From NCBI GenBank assembly GCA_907163345.1, contig CAJQUN010000057.1, positions 1,488,001 to 1,552,000 on the forward strand: 64,000 nucleotides of DNA, written 5' to 3'. The notes beneath the pieces were generated by a model. It made no database searches. It saw only the letters and a list, made by a program, of their open reading frames with translations, and had not been told where the DNA came from. Position 1 is the first letter of the stretch. Each line of letters opens with the position of its first letter. Position numbers and translations under genes: made by a program. This DNA comes from Haberlea rhodopensis (taxonomy: Eukaryota; Streptophyta; Magnoliopsida; Lamiales; Gesneriaceae). Below, one piece after another: positions 49,812 to 62,750 of this stretch.

Positions 49812-50930
49812 TGACGGCGCATGCTGCAAGAAATTTTTTTTAAACCCTACAATTTGAAAATGCATGAGAGAGACGGCGCATCTTGAGAAAAAATCTGAAA
49901 ACCTAATTGTGGGCAAATTTTTTCATTAATTAGATTTGTTTTGGGCTTAGTTATGGGCCTCTTTATGAGAAGTTACAGGGCTCGTTTTTTTGTGCTTTTA
50001 ATGGGCTAATTTTTTGGCTACTTTTTAAGCCATAAAATATTAAATCATGAAATTCATTAATTTAATTCCATAATTATTTAATAATAATAATGTGTTTCTT
50101 TTATGCCATCATGGTTATTATATCAAATACATGATTTATTAGTAAGTAAATGACTTACACAAGCTTGACATAATTTTCTACTTAATATGTGTTTAATTGA
50201 TAAATATGCCTTATGAATATTGCATAATATGTGATTAAGCAAATTATGTCAAGTTGATCATATAAGTTGGTGATATAACAATTGATATTATTATATGTCA
50301 TTCATGATGTTTTATTGGATTTATGTAACTGCGCTGCTAAACTCATTATAAGAATGTGTTTCACATAGTCTGAGATATATTTGGACAATAAAATGACACA
50401 ACATAAGAAATAAGTAATAAACTGCGTATTTATTTTTTCTTCAGCTTGGACTAATTTTTAGTTCATATATTTAATTGAAAAATTATTATAGCTTCAAGAA
50501 TATCGCATGATATATGATTATGCAAGTTGTGTTGTTTGATCATGCAATTTACTAGATGGTCATGCTTGATTTATTGCATTTATACATTCATGAATTTATA
50601 ATTTAATGGCATATATGATATATTACATTTATTTGTAATTTCATGACATTATTATTTGAGATGTATTCATGAATTTATAATTTGATTATTTTGTCATATA
50701 TATTGCATTTATTTTGACATGCAATTTATGATTATGAAATTGAAGTTGTTATATCATGCATGATATTATGGACTATTTTATTTCAAGATTGGTATCTTTT
50801 TTATTAGGATCTTTAATTCAGAGGGAGATGATTACTAGCTGAGTGTAAAATTTTCGATTCCAATGAATTAGAGAGAATAATAGAAATTACTTGGATATAA
50901 AATAAAATTATTGTTGAACAAGTACGTTAT
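49812..50930. other. AT-rich leader of the copia remnant
   Basis: No gene recognised. It continues the leader that begins after 48030 once the Mutator-like element is removed. Confidence 0.4.
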
Positions 50931-51118
50931 TTGATTGTGCAAACAGTGATAGAAATCCAAATAGCTTTTTCTGATCTTCATGGTAGTGGCAACCTTGATG
51001 GCCAAAACTATGCAATGTGGCATAGAAAAATCCAGTTTTTACTTCACAAAGAAAAATTGCTTGATCATCTCACCAATACTATGCCTAAACCAGCTGAGCT
51101 AGAAAATGGACCGACTAC
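50931..51118 (+). pseudogene. Copia gag N-terminal fragment
   Basis: It reads SDLHGSGNLDGQNYAMWHRK and IQFLLHKEKLLDHLTNTM, the N-terminus of plant copia gag (DGxNYxxWHRKIQFLL). The match stops at about 51118, where the CGCC/AGCG minisatellite begins, so the rest of the element is replaced. Confidence 0.75.
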
Positions 51119-51119
51119 C

Positions 51120-51310
51120 CAATATCGTCGCATATGTATATTCGGCGGAATGAACCATCGCCATAGTATTAGCGAAATGTACCATCGCTATATATATCCG
51201 GCGGCATAAACAATCGCCATAGAACTAGCGGACTGAACATCGCTATATATATATCCGGCGGCATGAACCATCGCCATAGAATTAGCGGAATGAACCATCG
51301 CTATATGAGC
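51120..51310. repeat. CGCTATA/AGCGG minisatellite, second array
   Basis: Same units as 6720-7090: GGCGGAATGAACCATCGCCATAG alternates with AGCG-AATG-ACCATCGCTATATAT. The two arrays are 44 kb apart in the window. Confidence 0.88.
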
Positions 51311-51643
51311 ACATAATAATACCATCATCTCGCCAATGGATTTCATCGGTATATCGGTGTCAATTACACACAGTTGCTGCATCATCATTGCAATAAAAAG
51401 AAAGAAAATAATACTATCTCTTCATCCACTCTCTCCATGATCGCTTTCACCTGTGCATTTGATCATCACAATATGTCAAATCAACAAGGTCAATTACATA
51501 TATCCATCACCCTCCTCTATAGTGGAGACACATAAAATACATTGCACACTCTCAATAGTGTGATCCCGACAATAATCATATCGCATGCTCTCCCTAGCAT
51601 CGACCCAATATCAATATACACGTCGCATGCTCTCTCTAGCATC
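51311..51643. other. Spacer with CTCTCTCTAGCATC repeats
   Basis: No gene. The right half repeats CGCATGCTCTCYCTAGCATC followed by GACCCAATA-CAATATACACG. The same unit continues at 63672-63750, beyond the nested LTRs. Confidence 0.6.
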
Positions 51644-52000
51644 TGTAAGGACCTCCGTGCCCTTAACCCATTATTAGTGTATTAATACATGCCATTAGCG
51701 CATACAATCATATTATCATGGGAAGGAAAACCCCATGCAAGTATAACATCATATACCATTTATAAAATTCCTTGCATTAGAACCTCATAATGTTCAACTT
51801 CCCCAACCAAAACCATTTTCATAGTATGCACCCTAATAATACACTAACATACTCTCAGTTCATTTAGCAATTCCGTATTTAATTGCATGCAACCATAAAT
51901 GAAAAGAGAAAACCATGACCATTTATACATTCCATATACACGTAAAGACGTACTCACATGAGAGCACCCAATGAATAATCGTGTATCTAATGTATAAAAT

Positions 52001-54372
52001 TGTGAGACCCGATATCTCAATATACTAATAGGTGCGATTAAGAGAACTAAACATTCATATGAATAAATCAGAGTAAAGAGTCATGTTGATTTTCCTGAGA
52101 TAAGGAATACAGTAGCAAAAGTTTCACAAGGGATTTCACAAATTCCTACAAAAGGTGCTACATTATAGTCTTATTCTACCACAAGTAGAAGCTATATAAA
52201 ATTTTCTCAATCTTGTAGCTAATCCCGTAACTCTCCTTACAGCTCAGCTTCTCAACCCCGACCCTGGTTCTCAACATCAAAAGCACCTACAAAGACAACC
52301 CCCAACACATGAGCATATCACAAATCATATTCAACATAATATGAAAATAAGGCGTAAATGCACAATCATAAAATACAAATCACTTCCTGTATTTCCATCG
52401 CATTTACAATGCCCACTGGTTGTCCCTGTACCATGATTCATAATATAACACATTATATGAATGTATGGTTTCACAAATGAATGTCATGACATTTCCTCTT
52501 TTTCTTGAGTCAGTCATCATCGGTTATTTTAATACTTCTCCGCTTTCATAATCTCAAAACAAGCGGTATCTCATCCTCGCTTCTTTATACTAGCGGTATC
52601 TCATCCTCGCTCAGTATAGTATAAACCCGCCTCCATGTGCAAGCGAGCCTCCCCCCTCCCGCTCCACATTTTTAGCGGTAAAGCGTAAGCATTAACACCT
52701 TAACCGTGATCGCCCTGACTCGTGGAATACATCTCTTTATCCCACATCACAATATGCAACAACAATGCATAATATGCAACAACAATGCATAATAACATGT
52801 ATCAACTCATAATGCATCACATTGCATTCATCATGTGTCATACAGACAAAACATAAATACATGTTACCGTTGGGATGCCCGTACGTCGCTTACGTACCTT
52901 TCCAAAAAGTAGTGTGTGTTGGGACTCTATCCCCTGCGTTGTGTAGCCGTCTGTGAAGGCTCTACACCAGTGTACAACACAATATTAGATGCCAATATAT
53001 GATCCAAAATCAAGAATCCAACAAAAAATCAATATTTCAAAATTTTGTCTCTGGCGATCGATCGCTACCCCTTGGCGATCGATCGCCAAACTCCACTGTC
53101 CCATGGCGATCGATCGCGCCTTTTATGGCGATCGATCGCGTGGCTTCGATTTTGGCTACTGGACCTCGGCGATCGATCGCGCCCTTTGTGGTGATCGATC
53201 GCCACCTGGTCTGTGCGCGATAATTTTCCAGAATGTTCAACACCGATATTCACACCTTTCATTCTAACATGTAAGACATACAACATGCCAAGACCAACAT
53301 GCTAGTAGTTAAAACACACTACCATGAGTGTATTTACATCAAGATTGTACCCCAACCACAAACCCACATGCATTAAAAACACCCATGAACATCAGTACTC
53401 ATCCAACATTTTCTGAAAACAGGGCATTGTCTTCCTGCCCAGATTTTTGAGTACACACTTTCAAGCAATGAAATCTACCACATAAGTCATGCAATTTGCT
53501 CGACTAAAAATGTCAAGGGTTTCATAAAACTACCATGCATATTTTCACATCGAAGGTTTACTCTAAAACCCATCTAACATGCATAATATCATCTCCTCAA
53601 AAACACTCCCAGATCACATATTTCCAGAAAACAGGGGAAAGTATTTACCCAGATTTTCGAACACCTTACTTTACATGCTTATATCTCCCACATAAAACAT
53701 GTAATATACTCAAGGCAAAATACTGGAAGTTCCATAAACACACCATAAATGAACATGAATCGAAGGTTTAACAAAACCTAACCTAACATGCCATTTTTCA
53801 CACTAAACAAGGTATGAACTCAACAACAAAAACTTCAAACCCAGAAATGGTTTCTCACCCCTTTTTGGCTCCGATTTTTGCAAGCTTCCAGGCAACAAAA
53901 ATGGTTGAACTCCTTCTTTTCTCTCTTATCAGGTGTTGGACGAAAAGTGGGAGAGAATTGGTGGTGTTCCAGCTATGACAAGGTGGAGTGAGAGGTAAGG
54001 GAAAAGGTATGGGCAAGCTGCAGCTGGCAGCAGGGTATGGGTCAAGGGGGGGTGGTTTGTGGTGGGTTTATGTGATGTGTTATGTTTTGGTCCCGGTATT
54101 TCGCACGATGTATTAAAATATCCTCACATGATATTTTATAGTATTTTCTCATTAAAATACTTCAATTCCCATTTAAAATATACTTTACCAAAACGATTAA
54201 CACACACCCCAAATTAAACATGCCACAACCCCCAAAATCCCAACATGTAACACATGCACCCTCACATGCACCTCCCAATATTATTAATTCATCACAAGAA
54301 TTAATACCATAATTTTTTTTCACAACAATGATTAATGTTTAAATAACACATAATCATTTCGGGGATATCACA
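52001..54372 (-). repeat. 3' LTR of element D (2372 bp)
   Basis: It starts TGTGAGACCCGATATC and ends TCGGGGATATCACA. It carries a CGCT/AGCGG tract (52545-52680), CGTACGTCGCTTACGTACCT (52881-52900), CCCCTGCGTTGT (52931), and a palindrome cluster. Confidence 0.93.
53052..53213. repeat. GATCGATCG palindrome cluster 7
   Basis: Six copies. The last reads GTGATCGATCGCC where the other LTR has GCGATCGATCGCC. Confidence 0.93.
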
Positions 54373-54380
54373 ATACTCCC

Positions 54381-57300
54381 CTACTTATAGGATTTCGCCC
54401 TCGAAATCAGCATGCACTTACCCAAAATAAAGTGAAACGTAAACCACATACCAGAAAACAGTTCTGGGTAGTGCTGCACCATGTGTCGCTCCGTCTCCCA
54501 CGTGGCCTCCTCGACACCCCTACGATCCCACTGAACTTTGACCATAGGTATAACTTTGTTTCTCAGTCTGCGATCTGCCCTATCCAAAATCCTGATAGGC
54601 CGCTCCACATAGGAAACATCGGACTCAATCTGAACCTCAGAAGGCTGTAACACATGTGAAGGATCCGGCTCATACTTCCTCAGCATAGACACATGGAATA
54701 CATCGTGTATACCAGACAGAGAAGGCGGTAAAGCCAAACGGTACGCCAGAGTACCAACACGCTGTAAGATCTCATACGGCCCCACGTATCTAGGAGACAA
54801 CTTCCCCCGCATACCAAACCGTACCACACCCCTGAAGGGTGAGATCTTCAGAAAAACTCTGTCGCCCAACTGAAACTCCAACGGTCTCCGCCGCTGATTG
54901 GCATATGCTGCCTGTCTATCCTGAGCTGCCTTCATCTTTCGTCTGATAACCCTAACTTTCTCTTCTATTTCCTGAACCAACTCTGGTCCTCCAACCGACT
55001 TACGGTCCAGGTCATCCCAACACAAGGGTGACCTACAACGCCTACCATAGAGGGCCTCAAAAGGAGCCATCTGTATACTTGCCTGGTAGCTGTTGTTGTA
55101 AGAGAACTCTACCAAGGCTATCAAATCCTGCCATGATATGTCGAACTCTAACACACAAGCTCTCAACATATCCTCGAGCGTCTGTATCGTACGCTCAGTC
55201 TGTCCGTCCGTCTGAGGGTGATAGGCTGTGCTCAGCCTCAACTCTGTACCTAGAGCTGTCTGCAGACCCTCCCAAAAGTGAGATGTGAACCGCGGATCTC
55301 GATCAGACACTATCGAAACAGGAATCCCGTGTAGTCTCACTGTATCTCTGACATATAACTGCGCCATCCTCAAGTGCGTATATGTCATACAGTAAGGAAT
55401 GAAATGAGCCACTTTGGTCAATCTGTCCACGACTACCCAGATGGCATCAAAACCCGAAACAGTCCTCGGTAAGTGGGTCACGAAATCCATAGACACGTGC
55501 TGCCACTTCCACTCGGGTATCTCCAAACTCCTTAGTTCACCTCCCGGCCTCTGCCTCTCAGCCTTCACCTGTTGACAAATCAAACAGCGCTTGACAAATG
55601 AGGTGACATCTTGTTTCATACGCCTCCACCAGAACTGGTTGCGTAGATCCTTATACATCTTCTTCCCGCCCGGGTGGACACTCATCCTGCTGCAATGAGC
55701 TCGCTGTAAAATACCCTGGCGCAACTCGGGTGTATCTGGAACCACCCATCTGTCGCCAAGTCTCAAAGAACCGTCCTCAGCCACTCTGAATCTCGATGGC
55801 TGATCTGAATGGACCACTGACATCCATCTCTGAATCTCTGCATCGGTCCCCTGAGCCTTCCTGATGTGATCATAAATAACCGGCTCAGCTAGCAAGGTCA
55901 AAACCTGTACTGGTGAAGTAGACACATCGTAATCGAATCCCAAATGGCAGTAGGAGCCCAACATAGCTGATAGGTACATGGCATCCTCTGCTGTGCTCCT
56001 CACCTTCCGACTCAAAGCGTCGGCTGTCAAGTTTACTTTCCCGGGATGGTATAGGATTTCACAATCATAATCCTTCAGCAGATCCATCCATCTCCTCTGT
56101 CTCATGTTCAGCTCAGCCTGTGTAAACAAGAACTTCAGGCTCTTGTGATCAGTGAAGATGGTGAATGAGGTACCGTATAAGTAGTGTCGCCATATCTTCA
56201 AGGCGAAAACTATAGCTGCCAACTCCAAATCATGGACTGGATACCTCGTCTCATGTGGCTTCAACTGTCTCGAAGCATAAGCCACAACATGTCTGTCCTG
56301 CATCAGTACACACCCTAAGCCCTGTAGCGATGCGTCGGTGTAAAGAACAAATCCTTTGTTCTCCTTGGGAATTACTAGAACTGGTGCAGTAGTCAGTCTG
56401 TGCTTCAATTCCCTGAAACTCTGCTCACAAGCCTCTGTCCAACAAAAAGGGACTCCCTTCTGAGTCAGCTGTGTAAGTGGTTTGGCGATCTTTGAAAAAC
56501 CCTCGACCAAACGTCGATAATAGCCAGCCAACCCAAGAAAACTCCGAATCTCACTGACTGAAGTAGGGGTAGACCAATCCATAACTGCCTCTATCTTTCT
56601 CGGGTCTACTGATATCCCCTCTCGTGATATGATATGGCCCAAGAATGATACACTGCTCAGCCAGAACTCACACTTGCTGAGTTTGGCGTACAACTGATGA
56701 TCTCTGAGGATCTGGAGTACTATCCTCAGATGATTGGCATGATCCTCCTCACTCCTTGAATAGACAAGGATGTCGTCAATGAATACGATCACAAACTGAT
56801 CGAGGTACTCCTGAAACACTCGGTTCATCAGGCTCATAAAAACTGCAGGTGCATTTGTCACACCGAAAGGCATCACCAAGAACTCATAGTGTCCATATCG
56901 AGTTCTAAAAGCCGTCTTTTGAACATCACCAGCTCTAACCCGCACCTGATGATAGCCTGACCTCAAGTCTATCTTCGAGTACACCTCTGTACCCTGAAGC
57001 TGGTCGAACAGATCATCAATCCTCGGAAGTGGATATATGTTCTTCACTGTAGCCTTGTTCAATTGCCTGTAGTCAATGCACAGACGCATTGATCCATCCT
57101 TCTTTTTCACGAACAAGACTGGTGCACCCCAAGGCGATACACTAGGACGAATGTATCCCTTGTCAAGGAGCTCCTGTAACTGTACCTTTAGTTCCCTCAG
57201 CTCTGCCGGTGCCATCCTGTATGGGGCACGAGAAATGGCTGATGTCCCCGGCAGCAGCTCAATAGCAAACTCAACATCCCTGACAGGCGGAAATCCCGGA

Positions 57301-58961
57301 ATCTCATCTGGGAACACATCAATGAACTCCGCCACAACTGGAATGTCCTCGGCTCCCACTTCCTTTTCCTCAGATACATCCACCGCATAAATGATGTAAC
57401 CTGTGTGGCCGCGCTCCAATAATCGCGACATCTTAACCGCTGAGATCACTGGAATCCTTGGACGAGAGCCGTCCCCATAAAAAGTCCACTGGAACCCCTG
57501 GTCAGATAGAAAACGAACAGTCCTCTGCCGACAGTCTACCACAGCTCGGTATCTGCTCAACACATCAATGCCGATAATACAGTCAAAGTCTGCCATCTCT
57601 AACTGAATCAGATTAGCCCTCAGATCATTGCCCTCAAAATAAATGAGGCAATCAGACAAAAGCCGATCCGCAATCACATGCTTCCCCGTGGGTGTCGAGA
57701 CCATGAGAGGCGTGGGTAACAGAGACGAGCACAAGTGGTGTCTCTCCACAAAAGCAACAGATACAAAAGAATGAGAAGCACCTGTATCTACCAAAATAAA
57801 TGCAGGGTACGTAAATAAATGACACGTACCAGCAATGACCTCCTCTGGGGCTGCCTCAGCCTGCTCCCTAGTCAGTGCATACACCTGACCCTGCGGTGGT
57901 CCTACCGCCTGACCTCCCTGCGGTCGAGGCGCAAACTGCTGTCTCGGTGGTGCCCTCCCAGCATCAAATCTTGGCCTATTCGGCCCTGAATCTGTCTGAC
58001 TTGCCCGATTGGGGCAGTTCCTAGCTAAGTGGCCCACCTTGCCACAAACATAACAGCCTCGGCAGTCACGTGACAAGTGAAATCCTCCACAGCGGTCACA
58101 GCTGTCCCCTCCTGCCTTACTCCCCTGTGTAGGTCCTCGATTGCTCTGTTTCTGACTCTGGGATTTCTTCCCGCTAAATCTGGAAGATGATGAGGCTCCA
58201 CGAGCCTTGAACTGATCCCCTCGTGGTTTCAAACTATCAGCAACAGGCCTCTGTGATGGTACTGAAGGGGGTACAACATCCTTGTATGCTCCCACTGCAA
58301 TTTCTGCTAACTCTGCCCGTGTCAGGGCGTCATCAAAAGAGCTAGGGTTGTTGGAGATAACCCGGTCAAATAGTTCTGGCCTGAGTCCTTTCAGGAAATG
58401 CCTCATCTTTGCATGGCTGCTCACAGCAATATGGGGGACATACCTCAATAGTGAGGAATATTGCAAGGCAAAGTCTGAAACTGACATGTTTCCCTGCTTT
58501 AAATTAGTGAACTCGTCCTCCTTGACTTGTCTAGCAGCGGCAGAAAAATACCGGTTGAGAAACCGGGTCCTGAATACAGTCCAGTCTACTACCATGCCCT
58601 GAGCTCTCAGCTCTATCACAGTGGTCTTCCACCACATAGAAAGCTTCTTCGCCATCTGAAACTCGGCTAACCTCAGTCATGCAGTACGTGCACAGGACGC
58701 AGTCACAAGTATCTGCTCTATCCGTTCTAGCCACTCTTCGGCCCCTTCTCCAGATTCGGTCCCCTCAAACATGGGTGGACGGAAATTCAGAAACTGTGTC
58801 AAACTGAGCTCCCCGGGTAATAATATCTGTGCACTAGGCTCCACTCCCACAGCAGGTGGCGGTAAAGGATTCACATGAGCAACACTAGCATTCATACTGC
58901 CCATATCCCCTACCTCTTCATTGAGGTTCTCCGGGTTAATAGCCGCCATGCTGCAACACAA
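54381..58961 (-). CDS. Element D gag-pol polyprotein (one in-frame stop)
   Basis: About 1526 codons from MCCSMAAINPENLNEEVG (58961) to the stop at 54381. A TGA at 58677-58679 interrupts gag after SCARTA; the same frame continues LRLAEFQMAKK. Counting from Met at 58655: zinc knuckles CDRCGGFHLSRDC and CYVCGKVGHLARNC (about 185-215), protease ILVDTGASHSF (about 288), reverse transcriptase with KKKDGSMRLCIDYRQLN, YSKIDLRSGYHQ and FIDDILVYS (to about 630), RNase H with TDASLQGLG (about 770) and integrase with CLICQQVKAERQRPGG and SIVSDRDPRFTSHFWEG (about 1117). A C-terminal chromodomain-like stretch ILDRADRRLRNKVIPMVKVQW (about 1345-1375) is followed by EEATWE. Apart from the stop all catalytic motifs look intact. 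Confidence 0.93.
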
Positions 58962-59151
58962 GAGTTAACAACAATACCAAAAGCAGTTCATAGTATAAGC
59001 CGTTAGATAACAAGAGTATCATATCCAAAAGCATGTTAGTATAATACTTATACAACAATATGCATCACATGCATAACATGCCCAACAATGAATACCTAGC
59101 CAACTTGTCTCTAAAGGCTACCCTTCACTCTTCCCTGGTTATCTAACCACT

Positions 59152-59163
59152 GCTCTGATACCA
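59152..59163 (-). other. Primer-binding site of element D
   Basis: Minus strand TGGTATCAGAGC, initiator tRNA-Met type, five bases inside the 5' LTR. Confidence 0.88.
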
Positions 59164-59168
59164 CTAAA

Positions 59169-61542
59169 TGTGAGACCCCGATATCTCAATATACTAATAG
59201 GTGCGATTAAGAGAACTAAACATTCATATGAATAAATCAGAGTAAAGAGTCATGTTGATTTTCCTGAGCTTAAGGAATACAGTAGCAAAAGTTTCAAAAG
59301 GGATTTCACAAATTCCTACAAAAGGTGCTACATTATAGTCTTATTCTACCATAAGTAGAAGCTATATAAAATTTTCTCAAATCTTGTAGCTAATCCCGTA
59401 ACTCTCCTTACAGCTCAGCTTCTCAACCCCGACCCTGGTTCTCAACATCAAAAGCACCTACAAAGACAACCCCCAACACATGAGCATATCACAAATCATA
59501 TTCAACATAATATGAAAATAAGGCGTAAATGCACAATCATAAAATACAAATCACTTCCTGTATTTCCATCGCATTTACAATGCCCACTGGTTGTCCCTGT
59601 ACCATGATTCATAATATAACACATTATATGAATGTATGGTTCACAAATGAATGTCATGACATTTCCTCTTTTTCTTGAGTCAGTCATCATCGGTTATTTT
59701 AATACTTCTCCGCTTTCATAATCTCAAAACAAGCGGTATCTCATCCTCGCTTCTTTATACTAGCGGTATCTCATCCTCGCTCAGTATAGTATAAACCCGC
59801 CTCCATGTGCAAGCGAGCCTCCCCCCTCCCGCTCCACATTTTTAGCGGTAAAGCGTAAGCATTAACACCTTAACCGTGATCGCCCTGACTCGTGGAATAC
59901 ATCTCTTTATCCCACATCACAATATGCAACAACAATGCATAATATGCAACAACAATGCATAATAACATGTATCAACTCATAATGCATCACATTGCATTCA
60001 TCATGTGTCATACAGACAAAACATAAATACATGTTACCGTTGGGATGCCCGTACGTCGCTTACGTACCTTTCCAAAAAGTAGTGTGTGTTGGGACTCTAT
60101 CCCCTGCGTTGTGTAGCCGTCTGTGAAGGCTCTACACCAGTGTACAACACAATATTAGATGCCAATATATGATCCAAAATCAAGAATCCAACAAAAAATC
60201 AATATTTCAAAATTTTGTCTCTGGCGATCGATCGCTACCCCTTGGCGATCGATCGCCAAACTCCACTGTCCCATGGCGATCGATCGCGCCTTTTATGGCG
60301 ATCGATCGCGTGGCTTCGATTTTGGCTACTGGACCTCGGCGATCGATCGCGCCCTTTGTGGCGATCGATCGCCACCTGGTCTGTGCGCGATAATTTTCCA
60401 GAATGTTCAACACCGATATTCACACCTTTCATTCTAACATGTAAGACATACAACATGCCAAGACCAACATGCTAGTAGTTAAAACACACTACCATGAGTG
60501 TATTTACATCAAGATTGTACCCCAACCACAAACCCACATGCATTAAAAACACCCATGAACATCAGTACTCATCCAACATTTTCTGAAAACAGGGCATTGT
60601 CTTCCTGCCCAGATTTTTGAGTACACACTTTCAAGCAATGAAATCTACCACATAAGTCATGCAATTTGCTCGACTAAAAATGTCAAGGGTTTCATAAAAC
60701 TACCATGCATATTTTCACATCGAAGGTTTACTCTAAAACCCATCTAACATGCATAATATCATCTCCTCAAAAACACTCCCAGATCACATATTTCCAGAAA
60801 ACAGGGGAAAGTATTTACCCAGATTTTCGAACACCTTACTTTACATGCTTATATCTCCCACATAAAACATGTAATATACTCAAGGCAAAATACTGGAAGT
60901 TCCATAAACACACCATAAATGAACATGAATCGAAGGTTTAACAAAACCTAACCTAACATGCCATTTTTCACACTAAACAAGGTATGAACTCAACAACAAA
61001 AACTTCAAACCCAGAAATGGTTTCTCACCCCTTTTTGGCTTCGATTTTTGCAAGCTTCCAGGCAACAAAAATGGTTGAACTCCTTCTTTTCTCTCTTATC
61101 AGGTGTTGGACGAAAAGTGGGAGAGAATTGGTGGTGTTCCAGCTATGACAAGGTGGAGTGAGAGGTAAGGGAAAAGGTATGGGCAAGCTGCAGCTGGCAG
61201 CAGGGTATGGGTCAAGGGGGGGTGGTTTGTGGTGGGTTTATGTGATGTGTTATGTTTTGGTCCCGGTATTTCGCACGATGTATTAAAATATCCTCACATG
61301 ATATTTTATAGTATTTTCTCATTAAAATACTTCAATTCCCATTTAAAATATACTTTACCAAAACGATTAACACACACCCCAAATTAAACATGCCACAACC
61401 CCCAAAATCCCAACATGTAACACATGCACCCTCACATGCACCTCCCAATATTATTAATTCATCACAAGAATTAATACCATAATTTTTTTTCACAACAATG
61501 ATTAATGTTTAAATAACACATAATCATTTCGGGGATATCACA
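59169..61542 (-). repeat. 5' LTR of element D (2374 bp)
   Basis: Near-identical to 52001-54372; it has ACCCCG where the other copy has ACCCG and CTTAAGG where the other has ATAAGG. It supplies the promoter for the minus-strand genome. The C-rich minus-strand leader around 61180-61230 is a candidate start area. Confidence 0.93.
60222..60383. repeat. GATCGATCG palindrome cluster 8
   Basis: Six exact copies, spaced 12 to 55 bp apart. Confidence 0.93.
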
Positions 61543-62750
61543 AAAATACTCTACCCGATACCGTTACTGGTACTTCAACCCTGGAAGCACCTCCCAAGCA
61601 CAGCTCGATCTCAACTCTGGATCTATGTACTTATTCAACCAGCTCTGGTACCTCGATCCTGGAAGTACCCCTATCAACAGCCCGAGCTCAACTCCAAAGC
61701 TACCGCTGCACCTATATTACCTGCCCCAACATAATCAGCCCCCACACGGGATGAGCATACCAATACCACAAATCCAATAATCATAATATTGCAGTTCATA
61801 ATTTACAGAATGTAAATGCCATGAATTTAAATGATACTCCCTGGATGGTATCATCCTCATCCGGAATCCCCTGTATTGTCCCTGTTCTCAAAATAACCAA
61901 ACCATTAAATTCCCAAAAGCCAGTCGATCATTTCATTAATCAACTAAAACCATTCCTGTTACACCAGTTCCATAATCAAATAGGATAAATCACCAAATAA
62001 GGTACCATATATATCACATATATCTAGCCAATGATTCCATAATTCTATATCATAGCTCGCTCTACAATAGCGACATTTTAACCTCACGCACGCTCAACAA
62101 TAACGGCGTTATAACTGATGGTCGCCCAACAGCGACAACATCCCATTCATTGCTCGCTCAAAAGCGGCACCACATGAATTCCAAAGTATTCCCATTTATC
62201 AAGATTATCATAAACCATGCATTTCAATACCCGTTTATTGTAAATACCACATGCCATGTATTTCAATGCTCATTTATTACAAATACCATACATCATACAT
62301 TTCACAATTTCAATATTGTAACAGGCTATGCTCGTACAATATACTTACCTTATAATCCCGTAGATTGAGTCCGACCTCGCCTGAGTCCAACGACCCGATG
62401 AATTATGTGCTAACATAAATAACTCACAATTAAACATAGGCATGCAATGACGTGCCCAAGCACGTTCACAATTCCCAAACATATCGTCCATTCATGACGA
62501 TTACCAAAATAAAAACCCCCCGGCTAAGCATGCATAATACCCAAAATATTCATTTTTATAAGTTTAAAAGATAGCCAAGAACTCAACCGAGAATTCCAAT
62601 ATATTAAATTTTGGCACCAACCAATTCATTTAAAAGTATAGCATTCCCACTGGGATGTAGACATTACCCCGGAAACGTGGTCACTTAAACTTCGAATCCA
62701 AAATCCTGACATTTTTCCAAAATTTCCAAAAAAATAAAATCATACGGGCG

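Larger units (their letters stand above)
52001..61542 (-). mobile_element. Young Ty3/gypsy chromovirus-like element D, full length
   Basis: 9542 bp with LTRs at 52001-54372 and 59169-61542 and the 5-bp duplication AAAAT (51996-52000, 61543-61547). By eye the LTRs differ at only about eight places in 2.37 kb, so the insertion is recent. The primer site lies at 59152-59163 and the polypurine tract at 54373-54384. One long gag-pol frame on the minus strand is broken by a single in-frame stop. The set of RT, RNase H, integrase and C-terminal chromodomain-like part suits the Tekay/Del lineage of chromoviruses, though the lineage was not tested. Confidence 0.93.
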
